A program made the translations under genes and the position numbers. A DNA stretch of 64,000 nt from Thereva unica (Eukaryota; Arthropoda; Insecta; Diptera; Therevidae): positions 154,618,380-154,682,379 of the forward strand of contig OX465281.1 in the NCBI GenBank assembly GCA_949987705.1. Reading direction: 5' to 3'. Positions 1 through 12,533 of this stretch are shown here, one piece after another. The stretch's first letter is position 1, and each line of letters opens with the position of its first letter. Below the pieces are notes generated by a model. That model had not been told where the DNA came from. It was given only the letters and a program-made list of their open reading frames with translations, and searched no databases.

Positions 1-476
1 AAAAAAATCAAAAATAGTAAAAGGAAAATTTGTTTTGAACAAGTACATTTAGTCGCAACAACACATAACCCATTTATGAACGATCAAAAATCGAGATTTT
101 AGCATTGCACTAAATGAATAGTGTTCCCGTATCAAATAAAAACCTTCCTGGCCGTCAAATACGTAATTTTACACTATTTCTTGTAAAATATTCAAAAATT
201 TGACGACACATGGAACTCTCATTGAATATACCAAAAGCATTAACAACAAATTTCTAATTTCTAATGAATAAAATTCTTAATAATAATCCTTGCAATTCTC
301 AATAAAAAAATTCAATTTTGAATGTCGGTTTATGACACTATAATTAGCATACATTGTTTATACTACATATAAGGAATATTGTTCATGTTATCTTAACAAG
401 TTAAAATAAAATTTGTTAGGATTCCTAACAATGAGCATTTTATTAATCAACTTAATTAAAACGGAGTAATTTTCGT
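1..476. other. AT-rich spacer, nothing recognised
   Basis: AT-rich sequence with many short homopolymer runs. I see no convincing coding sequence, RNA gene or repeat structure on either strand before the inverted-repeat element that starts near 477. Confidence 0.5.
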
Positions 477-814
477 AAAGGTACCTTTACATTATATGAC
501 TTGTCATATGACTTTACTGTCAATGAAGTCAAACCTAACAATGACATTTGTTTTGAATATTTGTTGACATTTGTTTTGAATATTCTCTGTATTGACTTGA
601 TTTATCATATGATTTTTCTATCAAAATTACAAGTTGATAATCTATCTTGCTTCGTATTGTGTTCACAGTTAATTTTGACAAGTCATAACAGAAATATTCA
701 AAGCAAATGTCGTATGACATGTCGAAAACAAATGTCATTTGACATTTTATGTTAGCTTTGACTTTATTGACAGTAAAGTCATATGACAAGTCATATAATG
801 TAAAGGTGCCTTAA
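477..814. mobile_element. Fold-back (palindromic) MITE-like element
   Basis: The left end (from about 477) and the reverse complement of the right end (to about 814) share a long inverted repeat that begins ACCTTTACATTATATGACTT and then continues with TGTCATATGACTTTACTGTC. Because the arms are nearly symmetrical, the two strands give almost the same small reading frame, so neither is likely to be a gene. No transposase is encoded. The boundaries are within a few bases and no target-site duplication is clear. I infer a non-autonomous DNA transposon or fold-back element of unknown superfamily. Confidence 0.6.
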
Positions 815-1318
<504 letters not shown>

Positions 1319-1325
1319 GAGTTTC

Positions 1326-1530
1326 CCTTCTAACACAGAAGGCGCACTTCCCAGCAAGGCTGAGAAAAGTTTACCACAGATTTTGTGGCTCTGCTGAGGC
1401 ATGCAATATAAAAATAAAAAACGAATTAAACCTTCTAGCTCAGAAGGTGTACTACTCAGCAGGGCTGAGAATATTTACCACTGCCGTGGCTCAGCTGGGA
1501 CATGCAAACATAAAATATTAAATCAAACAG
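1326..1530 (-). repeat. Tandem duplication (about 100 bp x 2) in LINE 3' UTR
   Basis: Two adjacent units begin CTTCTA-CAGAAGG and share the order CAG(A/C)A-GGCTGAGAA, TTTACCAC, GTGGCTC-GCTG and CATGCAA. They lie between the stop codon of the minus-strand RT (1566) and the (TA)n tail. The units differ at many positions, so the duplication is not recent. Confidence 0.65.
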
Positions 1531-1565
1531 AGAAGCGTGCAACAGCGAGTGGGTACACCAAGGAC

Positions 1566-4440
1566 TCACGTCACATTAAGAAGACTCTTTTTGAGAGCCT
1601 CTTCACTTGTAAGCATGCTAAAAACCCTAATATTTTTATTAACGTTAATAAGCATGCGATTAACAGGTTCGTACTTGCCGTAATTGGTATTAGAGGAGTT
1701 AGTATGCAGGAGAGGTAAACCCCTCAAGCTATAATTACTCACTCTGAATGCCACTTGGCTTCGTAAGAAACCTGAGTCTACCTTGTTATTTAGTAGCCGA
1801 TGAACAAATATGACGTCAGCAACTTCACGACGTTTATGTAGGGAGCTTAAGTTGAGTAGTTTAAGCCTATTTTCATAAGGCGGAAGGATGCGTGGGTCAT
1901 CCCAAGGGAGATGACTGAGTACGAAACGGACGAATTTTCTTTGAACCGATTCGACTCTTCCAACTTGGGAGGAGTATTGAGGAGACCATACCTGGGAGGC
2001 GTATTCAAGTAAAGGCCTCACTAAGGATATGTACAGATGCTTAGTGATGAGGGGGCTGTTGAATTCCTTTGACCACCTTTTTATAAAACCTAGGACTGAA
2101 CTGCCCTTGGAGGAAATATAATTAATGTGGGTGGAAAAATCCATCTTACTTTCAAACCTGACCCCCAGATCGATCACAGAGTTAACTCGGGAAAGTGGGT
2201 TGTTAAGGAAAGTGTAGTCATAAGCCAGTGGACCACGTTTCCTGCAAAAAGTCATGACCTCACACTTACTAATATTGAGTACCAGGTTGTTGTTGGAACA
2301 CCAAGAATAGAAGGTGTTCAGGTCAACTTGTAAAAGTTTGCAATCCTCAATACTTCTTACATAACGGTAGAGTTTAATGTCATCAGCGTAAATAATGATT
2401 TGACAGTTCTTTAACAAGGCAACAATGTCATCAATTGAAAGAATAAAAAGAAGAGGGCCTAGGTGACTACCTTGCGGGACTCCAGATGACGCTTCGATGT
2501 TTCTAGATTTAGCCCCGCGGAATAAAACCTGGTAAGTTCTGTCGGCTAAGTACGACTGGAACCATACCATAAGGGCAGGCGGAAAGCCAAATTTTTTCAG
2601 TTTGAGAGCTATAATAGAGTGGGAGAGCTTGTCAAAAGCCTTACTGAAGTCAGTGTAAACACAGTCCGTTTGGCAGCCGCTAACAAAGCCTCGAACTGTG
2701 TGAGAAGAGAACTCAAGTAGATTAGTAGTAGTAGAACGAGCTGCAAGAAAACCATGTTGATTAGTTGAGATAAGTCTCTTGCAGATTGGGGCGATAGCAG
2801 AATAAATAATAGATTCGAAAAGTTTAGGGATACAGGATAGTTTCGCAATAGGTCTATAATTAGATATTTCGTTCTTGCTACCGTTTTTATGAACGGGGAC
2901 TATAAAAGAATTCTTCCATAAGATTGGGAAGCACTCTGTAATTAGGGATTTTTGAAATAAACACAGAAGAGGAGACAGAAGGGGCTCTGCACAGGATTTT
3001 AGAATAGCAGGAGCAATACCGTCAGGACCGGACGAGAAATCATGTGGGAGTTCATTAATATGTTTCAGGATTTCATCCCTAGTTATAGATATAGAGAAGT
3101 CTTGAGACATCTGTATCGGATTAATATGACGGAAATTGTTTTCGTTGGGTTGAAAAACGGGAGACGAGAAAGATTTGAGGAAAAACGATGCAAACATGTC
3201 GCAAATCTCGGATGGATTGGTACTGAAAGAGTGCTCATGTTGCATGGTGTTAGGGTAATTATCAGTTTTTTTCTTGGTGTTGATGAATTTAAAGAATGTT
3301 CTTGGGTCACCATACAGTTTATCTTTCATATCACTGAGGTATTCATTATAGAGAGTTTCAGAGAGTGCATGGAAATGGTCAAAGCAATTGACAAATGCAG
3401 AGAAACTCGCAGTGTCTTTCCTCTTAAGGTAGTTTTTCCAGAGTTTATTCTTCTGGTTTTTGGTTTGCTTCAATTCATTATTGTACCAGGGTGGAAATGA
3501 CCTAGATAACTTTAGAGGCTCAATGGGTACACAGGATGCAAAGATTTCGTATAAGACGGAATAAAATCTTGTTACATCGTCATCCAACTCATCTGAGGAA
3601 AGCAACCTGTCGAAATCGATGGAGGAGAGCTTGGATGAGAGTTCATTGAGATTGGCCTTTTTAAAATTAAAGGCAAATGTTGACTCCACCGTAATTGGCT
3701 TATCGTCGAAGGCAGAGCAATAATTAAGTAAGAGGGGAGGGTGATAATTGTCGACAGGCAACAAGACTATCGAACTGGGCTCAACGGTCATGTTGTCTGA
3801 GTCCGAACAGAATACAAGATCTAACCGCCTTCCTAAAATATTATTCACACCACTCAGTTGGTTCAGACCGCATGAGAATAAAGAATTCAGAAAAATGGAT
3901 TCCCTATCGTTAAGGTTGTTTTCAGGAAGGTAGTTATCGTCGTTATCGCAAGATACCCACTGTACATTGGGTAAATTAAAGTCACCTAAGGAGCTCGTCC
4001 TTAGAGTCCATCATATCATGGATATGATTAGTACAAGAGATTAAGATATCATAGAGGTTTTGGCCTCTGTCATCAAGAGTACTGAATATATCTGGTGGGA
4101 TATAACAGCAAATAACGAAAAGGTTATTGTGGACAAGGGAAATTTTAAGAGCAATAATCTCAATGTCCAAAGAGTTGGAGAAGTTAGGAAGCGTTAATAA
4201 GCAACAATTGAGAAGGTTACTACAGGCAAGTAGTACACCACCTCCGCGAACCTCCGGGTCAGTATACCTATCCTTCCGAAAAACTTGGAAGGAAGAATCA
4301 AAAATTTCGGCATTAGCAATCCCACTATGTAACCATGTTTCAGTGAAAGCGATTATATCGAAATCACTAGCCGAAGTTGCCAGAAATACATCGCGGGTTT
4401 TGGATCTGATACCCCTCACTTTTTGATAGTAGAGGGAAAG
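1566..4440 (-). pseudogene. Non-LTR endonuclease-reverse transcriptase (frameshifted)
   Basis: An APE-type endonuclease is followed by reverse transcriptase, the enzymes of target-primed reverse transcription. The endonuclease N-terminal half (about 3982-4440) shows YYQKVRGIRSKT and FTETWL. A frameshift near 3985 moves the LGDFNLPNVQW block into the frame that then runs open to 1566. RT motifs seen: NYRPIAKLS, DFSKAFD (motif A), SSGVPQGSHLGPLLF (motif B) and YADDIKLY (motif C), so the RT catalytic residues are present. The C-terminal part ends near 1566 after a long tail typical of this group. The 5' end of the endonuclease is missing. The frameshift and truncation make it non-functional. Confidence 0.85.
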
Positions 4441-5300
4441 CGTCTTAAGTTTTTTGGAACCTCTAGAGTGTCATCTTCTCAAGATCGAATACATCTTTTC
4501 AAGATTAAAACGATTTTATGCTTTCTCCAACGCATTAACAGTGATGCCAATTCACCTTGTACTGTCGGTTCCTTGAGAAGCATATCGTTCAAAGAAATTC
4601 CACTTCTTATTGCTCTGGGAGCATCAAAGACTTCACGTAGCTTGGTGGTGCTGATGCTTTCCTTAGTGACCCCATTATGTGGTAGATACCTGCAGGCATG
4701 TGGTAGATACCTGCAGTTTATACATTTTTCATGTGATCCTGGTCAGTTGTACTAGCCTTCACCATGTGCCCAAGTGTGATATATTCTTCCAAACAGTTAT
4801 TATATGGCTGTCGTAGAGCAGAATCTTCCTTAAGTCGAGTTTCGATTTGATAAAGTCGTTGAAGAGCGCTGCTTCTAGATTCACCAAGATAGTTAGAACT
4901 CGTTTCTTCTTTCATAGTAATTCAACTTCATAGCGACCATCATCTAAGCGTTTGTGTGTATTCATTAATAGTTCTTTACACAACTCGTCTTCTTTTGTGT
5001 GGATTTATTCGCTTATTCGTCTTCTAATTCCTTAAACTTCTTTATAGCCCTTTCCAGTTCGGTGCATACATGAAGATTTGTTATACTGATGGAGTTATTA
5101 TGTGATTCCGAAATTTATCCTGAAAGAATCTAGTCCTTTATGCTACTGGTCTACCCCGTGGTCCTTTGATTATGCCTTCCATAATAATCTGGCCATATGC
5201 ATCTGCTCCCTAAACTACATAGATTTTTCCAGGATTGTAAAAATGCGGATCTGCAAGCTCTAGTCCTTCTATGCGGTTCCAATTTCTATGCACGATAGCT
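4441..5300 (-). pseudogene. BEL/Pao pol fragment (protease end to RT start)
   Basis: On the minus strand, scattered frames give in order: the protease C-terminal block (GLELADPHF, GADAYGQIIMEGIIKG, at about 5130-5280); the linker ELCKELLMNTHKRL and DGRYEVELL (about 4930-5000); RLYQIETRLKEDSALRQPYN with EYITLGHM (about 4760-4870); and the RT start (TTKLREVFDA, near 4620-4650). Stops and frameshifts are frequent. The sequence is clearly diverged from BEL-1 and BEL-2 in this window, so it is a third BEL/Pao lineage. It is cut by the LINE at 4440 and by the SINE at about 5305. Confidence 0.75.
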
Positions 5301-5306
5301 TTTGTT

Positions 5307-5758
5307 GGGGCCTCGGCAGTCTATGGGTAAGGCGCCTGACTGCTGTCAAGTAGGTCCCGGGATCGAATCCCGGCCAGCCCCAGGGTCCTTCGCCTTTTCC
5401 ACTTTCCCATCTACATAACTTCCCTTCTCTCTTCTTCCCTCTTTACATTCCTTCTGTCATAGCCTTCACTAGTCCTTCTTCGCTCTACCAAGCGCATACC
5501 ATCGGTTGGTGGATGAGATTCAACTCGTTTCAGGAGGCATAACACTCCAGCGAGTTGTTCTCGATGCCCCGATGTCAGAGTCGCGAAATGGTTGCGACTA
5601 GGTGAAATGAAAATATCGCGGCTAGGTTGTGACAGTTCCTTCCTCTCTTCTCTCTATCTTCCGGCTAGAGCTGCTGTTCGACAGTGTATACGGACAAAAT
5701 AGATTGTCGACAGTACAAAGGGACTTTCCCTAAGCCTCTAGTCTGTCACAAAAAAAAA
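5307..5758 (+). mobile_element. tRNA-derived SINE with LINE-A-like body and 3' tail
   Basis: The head at 5307-5381 is tRNA-like: GGGGC at the start can pair with GCCCC at the end, a T-arm with CCGGG/CCCGG stem surrounds ATCGAAT, and GATCGAATCC matches a pol III B box; the A box is only approximate. The body contains AGGCATAACACT (5535-5546), also found just upstream of the LINE-A ORF (51366-51377). The 3' part from 5647 (CTTCTCTCTATCTT, AGTACAAAGGG, AGTCTGTCACA then A10) aligns with the LINE-A 3' end at 32642-32749. I infer a SINE mobilised by LINE-A machinery. No clear TSD was found. Confidence 0.7.
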
Positions 5759-6569
5759 ATCACAGCATTTATTTGAACTATGACCAAAATTGCCTGTTAA
5801 ACAATGAACGTTAAAATATTTAAAATTAATGCAAAAAGCCGCATCCAGCACTCGAAATTCGAGGGCCATTTTCTATCTGCAATAACAAAATTTTTCGAGA
5901 ACCATAAAAGTAAATTGAAAAATGAAAGAAATTTTTTATAGTTGGAAAAGCCATGCCAAAAAACCAACTTTTGTTATCATTTATATAATGTATGACCAAA
6001 TTACCTATTTATTCTCTAAAAACCACGAACGTTAAACCATTTAAATAAGCCCAACACTTCAAAATACATCATGCAACTCTTCAACAACTTTTCATATAGA
6101 TCAACCAAAAACAAATTATTCCTATAAAAGAGTGAGATATTAGAGTCAATATGCATTTATATAATGTATGACCAAATTACCTATATATTCTCTAAAACAA
6201 ATAAAAACTTTTATTAAATAGTAGTTTAGAGTCGAAAAATAATGAAATAAAAAACTTGTCTTTTTTGCGGCAAAAAAACTTGTCTTTTTTGCAGTGGAGT
6301 TTTTGTATATAAAATTGAAAAACTCATATTTTAAATAATAGTGCATAATAGTACAACTCTTAACGAAGAAAAAGAGCTTCGAAAAAATGTCCTACGACGT
6401 CGAGGAGCTGTAGACGAAGGATTTTACGAAAACGCCTTTTTTTACAAAAATCGAAATTTCACCCATATTTTGCAAAATTTCAAGCAAAAAAAAATATGAG
6501 TTTTCAGATTGCCAAAAGCAACATTTTTACCAAGTAAAATGTTTCTAGGTCGCATCAATAAAAAGCAAA
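5759..6569. repeat. AT-rich region with diverged internal direct repeats
   Basis: The motif TTATATAATGTATGACCAAATTACCTAT-TATTCTCTAAAA occurs at about 5978-6020 and again at about 6156-6196. A weaker relative with CTATGACCAAAATTGCCT and GAACGTTAAA lies at about 5776-5815. A short direct repeat, AAAACTTGTCTTTTTTGC, occurs twice near 6252 and 6276. Nothing coding is convincing. It may be the remains of a tandem repeat or a non-autonomous element. Confidence 0.45.
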
Positions 6570-6804
6570 ATATCAGTCTCGTTCAAACGGATAGTGAGTA
6601 CAGACGCAAAAATCAAACCGGCGGAATTTATTAATCAACCAAGAGTTAAAAAAAACAAATTCATTCGAAGTGCAAATTAAAACAACAAAGTAAGTGCAGA
6701 AAAAAAAATTTTCTTTTTCCTTTTAATTCGGAAACAAAAGCAGCAACAAACAATTTACTAGCCCAGCTTACAACTCCAACCTGTGATCTGATCGCAATCG
6801 AGGC

Positions 6805-8217
6805 ATGGCGCCCGCGCCAGGGCCTAGTTGCAATCCTTTTGCTGCTCTGGATGATAGCAGAACAAAAAAGAAAATAAAAAAGCGAAAAGCAGCCGAGAAT
6901 GACTTGTGGAATCCAACGCCAACAGAAGCCCAGAATTTCTTCGCAATTGGGCCGGATCCAAAGTACTTAACTGTAGAGCTAATCAACAGCGAAAAAAGCA
7001 TCACGGAACTGAATCCGTTCTTAGTACAGAAAACCCTTCAAATGTACTCCGGGAAAATCAAAAGTTGTAGAGCGCTTCGTGATGGCAAATACCTATTACT
7101 TCTTCCGAATTAGCTTGAAGCCACAAAAATCATCAAAAACCTGCAAAAAATTGGGAACTTCGAGGCCAAGGCGACATTCTTTGATAAATTGAATGAATCC
7201 AAAGCTACCATCAGAATGCCGAACTTAAAGAAGGTTACCGAAGAAAAGATTCTGGAAGGAATTAAATGCGATAACCCAAACGTGAAAGCAGTTAAACATT
7301 TCACAAGAGTTATGAATAACGAGAAAATCAACACTGGGACGCTTCTTTTAACCTTTTCCACCTACCAAGCACCAAAGTTCGTATACATTCTTTATGAAAA
7401 AGTCTCTACACAAATATGGTATCCGGCACCTCTTAGATGTCGGCGATGTTTCCAGCTTAGACATCACGAAGCAAGGTGTAATGAAACGCCCAGGTGCCCC
7501 ACCTGTAATGAGGTCAAAGCAGAAGGAGAAGAGCATACTTGTTCTAAAATTTTTTGCATCAGCTGTCAAGTAGAAGGAACTCATTCAACTCTAGACAGAA
7601 GCTGTCCTATCTTTCTGAGGGAAAAGGAAATTATAATGATCCAAGTCAACCAGCGCATCAGTCGTTTCGAAGCGAGAAAAAAATGGTTTGAGGAGAATTC
7701 ACACAACAATGTCGAGGCCCTCCAAAGAGGAAAGGTGAATCCTTTACCAAATACTAATTTAATAACCCAAAACGCAACTACTAACAGTAGCATAGGTACT
7801 AACAACTATAATTTAGAAAACAAAAACTCTAGTAGTAGCAGGTCCTGGGCCAATGTAGTAAGTCACAATCCTCAAGCAACAAGACTAACAGATCAAAAAC
7901 ATCAAGACAACGTAGAAAACATTATAAAAGTAACCAAACATGCTCAACAAAAAACTCTGACAATAACATCACCTTACCCGAATACACAAAAGACAAAAGT
8001 ACAATTCACAGCAGAGAACAAACCAACAAACAGTTCAGAACTAAACGCACTACTATCCCTCTCTCCTAACACCCTCAAAAACACTCTTGCAGCAGCAAAT
8101 AATGAACATTCCCCAATAAACACACCAACCAGAAAAATCCTATTAGAAACCGACACTGATTCAGACATGGAAAAACAATGCACTAATCGTACAAAAACTC
8201 ACCGCAATAAACAATAA
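6805..8217 (+). pseudogene. I-like ORF1 (gag-type nucleic-acid-binding protein), amber-interrupted
   Basis: Starts at ATG 6805 (MAPAPGPSC) and is open except for one in-frame TAG at 7111-7113; the frame continues unchanged to the stop at 8215-8217. A cysteine/histidine cluster at about 7436-7620 (CRRCFQLRHHEARC, CPTC, CSKIFCISC) is the CCHC zinc-knuckle region used to bind element RNA. The C-terminal third is low-complexity and rich in N, T and S. With a single stop lesion it is a fairly young inactivation, or a read-through site, though the latter is not supported by anything seen here. Confidence 0.8.
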
Positions 8218-8218
8218 A

Positions 8219-11200
8219 ATGGCATACTCAAATAGTCAAAGACAGCAAAGACGTACAACCACCCCAAACAACCAAAAATTTACAATAGTGCAGTGCAATA
8301 TTGCAGGGCTCTACACGAACTCTGCCGCATTGGACATAATAATAGCGCAATACAACCCAGATATAATAGCACTACAAGAAGCTCACCTACCGCAAATAAA
8401 TCATGCAAACCTTCCAAAAAAATACCGACAATTTGACTTATATACTAATAATAAGCACTCAACTAGAGTTAGTGGAGCTGGCATCATGGTTAAAAGAGGC
8501 ATAGCAGTAGAAATACTAACAATAGCCAACCAAAAAACTCCTATGCTTGCACTCAGAGTACATGCTGCCCTAACAATTGATATCGCTTGTATATATGTCG
8601 AGCAGGACGTAGAAAATATGACAGAGGAGCTAGAAACATCTAAGAAAGCCAGCGGTTATACTGGGCGACTTCAATGCACATCACCAGCTCTGGGGATCGC
8701 GATACAACACATCAAGAGGCAATCACATTACCAGATAGCTAGACAACACCGAATACATCTTACTAAACGATGGATCACCAACATTTTTTACTACACGAAA
8801 TACCTTGACCAACATTGACCTCTCACTAGCAACACCAGATATAGCTCCGAAACTTGACTGGACCACTACCGAACACCCAAACCTAACTGATCACTTTCCC
8901 ATTATCCTACACGTCAATCAACCCATAGAACAGTTTAAACATTCCCCCCAATTCATCGAGAAGCGTGCTGACTGGAATAAGTTCGAGCAAAAAGTAGGGG
9001 AATATCTTTTATCGAAAGAGCTAAGCCCCAACATCGACAAGGAAGCATCAATCCTCACAAAAGCCATTCGATACGCCGCTAACTCCAGCATTCCCACAAC
9101 ACAGATTGTCAACAAAAACGCCCCTACCTGGTTTAACTATCACATTCGCCAGCTGATTCGACGAAAAAATCAAGCATGGAAGCGATCAAAGGAAAGATCA
9201 CCGTCAGCAGAAAATCCTATTCTTTATCGAAGGAATAATGCGGAAATGCGCAGAACAATTAAGGAAGAAAAGCACAAGGCCTGGGTAAACTTCCTCGATT
9301 CCATCAACCCCAACAGCTCTGTCCAAGAAAACTGGCGCAATGTTAGAGCGATATTCGGGAACAGGAAAAAAACCGTGATCTTTGCACTGGAGCATGCAGA
9401 CAACACAATTGTAGACCCCAACGAAATCCCAAACATCATAGCCAAACAATTATCAAGCTATGCTAGCGCTAGTCCATCTCTACATGCTGAAGACGACAGA
9501 ATAATGCAAGCAGATCTGGAAACCCTCCGAAATCTGGCCCCCTCGCCTCTTGATACTCATATAACCTTAAGAGAAGTCCAAAATGTTTTGGACTCTTATA
9601 AAGGTTCAACACCGGGCCTAGATAAAGTAACATATGGTATGATGAAGAAAGCCCCATCACACAACCTACTTAGGCTAACTAGGCTATATAATATGGTACT
9701 GAGCTCGGGCTCATTTCCACACGCCTGGAAATTAGCAGAGATCCGTCCCATTCCCAAAATACCCAATAAAATCATTCCCCCCACCAAAATCAGGCCAATA
9801 TCCCTTCTCCCTACTGCCTCCAAAATCTTGGAAAAAATACTTAGTAATAGACTGAACTGGCTTCTTGAACAAAAACTTCCAAAAGGAGTTGTAGGTTACA
9901 GACCTGGACGAGGCACAATATCACTCCTGCAAGAAACAGAACACAACTTGGCTTGTGCTATCAGCCGAGGAGAACATTGTGTGCTTCTCTCGGCAGATCT
10001 GGAAAAAGCGTACGACAGGCTGCAAAGAAAAATCGTTATCCACCAGCTTGCAGACTGGAATGCAGGATATAAATTTGCAAGTACAATTAAATCATTCCTT
10101 ACAAGGCGTAAAATCGTGGTGAAGAACAAAGGCTTTTCTTCCGACGTCCTACCACTTGCAAGTGGAACTCCACAAGGCTCACCTTTATCAGTCACCCTGT
10201 TCAACACCTACATTTATCAGCTCTCCTCAACTCTATCACGAATACCAAAGCTAAGGTATCATATTTATGCGGACAACATAGTCTTGTACTCTTCTGGCAA
10301 AACTCAGTTAGTAGAAAGAACCCTACGAATAGCCCTCAATACCTTAAAAACATGGTGCCAAACCACGGGGGCAATCATATCCGATGACAAGCTAGAAGCC
10401 CTACATGTCTGCAGGAAAACTAGCTGCACCACTACTACTTTTAACTGGGGCAATCAAGCAATACCTTTACAAAAAGAGCTTAAGGTGTTGGGCTTACAGC
10501 TTACGAAAACCCTACGCTGGAATAAGCATGCTAACGACATTATAGGAGACTTAAATAAACGGAACAATATGCTAAAAGTCATTTGCCAAAAGAAGCATGG
10601 GCCTCCGGTCAATCTGGCAGTGCAAATAGCGAAACAAGTTTTAATGGGAAAAGTGGACTATGGACTGACGATATACGGACATGGGACTAAAACAGCACTG
10701 GATAAGATCCAAAAAGTAATCAACAATGCTGCACGCATCGCCCTTGGAGCTTTAAGAACAACTCCAATCCAAGCCCTCTTGATAGAGTCTGGCCTGCCAA
10801 CGGTCTTCGAACAAACGCTTAAACGAACAGCAAATTTAATCTTCAAGAACATTCATGACCACCAAGCCCCACTTCACCACTCTGTAATCTCCATACTCAA
10901 AACAGACCTGAATAAGTACAGGAAACCATCGGCTCTAGTTCTCGGATTAAAAACAATAACAGAAAAAACAGCTGAACTACTTTACATCCCTAATGATCTA
11001 TACAATCCGACAAACCCAACACCACCTTGGTTATTCAAACATAGCCAAATAAATTCCGAAATGACAAACTACAACAATTACGACAACAAAACTATAAAAC
11101 GATACTTTTACCGACTAATAGAAAAACAGCGAGTACAACAACAATATTACACAGACGCCTCAAAAATAACAGATCAGGTCTCCTATGCTGTGGTGGACGG

Positions 11201-11887
11201 GCAAGGAAACACAGTGAGTCTAGGGAAAATGCCAGGATGGACTTCTATATATACAGCAGAGACAATAGCAATATACAAAGCCTGCTTACATGCACAAGTA
11301 ACAGAATCTACATTAATCATAACAGACTCACTATCCGCAGTTAACTCAATAAGGAACCTGAAAAATAAACACCCAACCCTAAAACACATAAGACAGCTAA
11401 TTACTGACAAGGACATACGGCTCATTTGGTGCCCGCACATGTCGGCATAGATGGAAATGAATGCGCAGCCAAGGAAGCAATGGAAGCACATAGACGTCCG
11501 CTAACGGAATTAAGGCCATCGGACTTTACATCAGTACGGAAAAAACTGCGACAAACGATGGAAGAAACTAAACTACGAGACTGGAACACAAGCAGCACCT
11601 TCCTAGCGTCACACTGGAAAGAGATCACAACCCCACAGGGACATGATCTGCCCAGGGCATTAGGGGTGCTACTTACGAGACTAAGGCTCGGACATTTCCT
11701 TGCGGCTAAAAGGCATATCTTCCAAAAAACTTCCCCACCTTCTTGTCCCCACTGTCCTACACAAACATTAACAGCACTACACCTTTTTATAGACTGCCCT
11801 ACAACATCTCACGTACTACGACAACACATAGAATATGACAACGACACACCGCAACTCAATACGGACAAAACCAGACGAAAACATTGA
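8219..11887 (+). pseudogene. I-like ORF2: endonuclease, RT and RNase H with frameshifts
   Basis: The endonuclease starts at ATG 8219 (IVQCNIAGLYTN, LQEAHLP). Its centre (VILGDFNAHH, near 8665) is in another frame with a stop, so the region 8640-8810 carries at least two lesions. RT runs from 8805: RPISLLPTASKILE, LSADLEKAYDR (motif A), SGTPQGSPLSV (motif B). Motif C reads HIYADNIVLY: the second catalytic Asp is Asn (codon 10275-10277). RNase H follows (YTDASKI, AETIAIY, ITDSLSAV). A one-base loss near 11432 shifts the HVGIDGNE block into the frame of 11426-11887, which ends with a CPHC-H-C cluster. Confidence 0.85.
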
Positions 11888-12072
11888 TCGAACTAGTAAA
11901 TAGACTAATATTAGAACCTGAGCCTAAGATTTAGAATAGAATAAGAATATAAACAGCGTATACTATCTAAGAACTAGCATTAAGACTATATAAAGCCCTC
12001 TAGGATTAAGATCCATGGGCTGAAAAACCCTTTGTTAGCATTAAGTAGTTTAAGCAAAATATAAATGAAAAA

Positions 12073-12533
12073 GACGCGGTTTTTAACGGTTTTTAGCATT
12101 TTTCTCCATGTATAAGACACTAACCAATATTTTGTACCCCATCAATTGAAAGATAATTTTAATACCTATAACTTTCTCATTTAACTTTTTCGGATCTGAG
12201 CTAAACTTTTTGTTTTATTGGCGAAAAACCGTTTTTTTGACTTTTGCGAATTTTTTAGGTTAAGTTCGCCAATGCAGTTCCGTAAAAAAAACAGGCTATC
12301 TTTCTTCAAATTAAGTGTTCTACACGTCCAAATTCTTTTTTTCCTGTCTTCAATTGTCTGGAAATTAACACTGTGAATCCGTAGATTGTTTGGACTAGTA
12401 GTAGCGTGAGTGGTGAAGCAGAAAATTTGATAAAACATTTGCAATTAAGTGATTCGAACTACATATCTAGCTGCATGGGAAATTCTCAAAAGGCACTATC
12501 AAAATAATAGAATTCTTGTGACGTGCCAGTTGA
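12073..12533. other. AT-rich spacer, nothing recognised
   Basis: T-rich non-coding DNA between the I-like element and the first recognisable BEL-1 gag codons. The 5' LTR and gag start of BEL-1 should lie here or be deleted; I could not identify an LTR. Confidence 0.4.

Larger units (their letters stand above)
6570..12072 (+). mobile_element. I-like non-LTR retrotransposon (dead copy)
   Basis: A near full-length element: 5' UTR (about 6570-6804), ORF1 with gag-type zinc knuckles, ORF2 with endonuclease, RT and RNase H, and a 3' region to about 12070. RNase H at the end of ORF2 together with a gag-like ORF1 is typical of the I group. ORF2 starts one base after the ORF1 stop. Both ORFs carry disabling lesions. 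The outer ends are approximate because no TSD was found. Confidence 0.8.

Noticed and set aside
501..789. Overlapping small ORFs on both strands with the same N-terminus
   Set aside because: Mirror products of a palindromic element.
5307..5381. Functional tRNA gene
   Set aside because: Acceptor mismatches, irregular anticodon arm and a LINE-like tail after it make it a SINE head.
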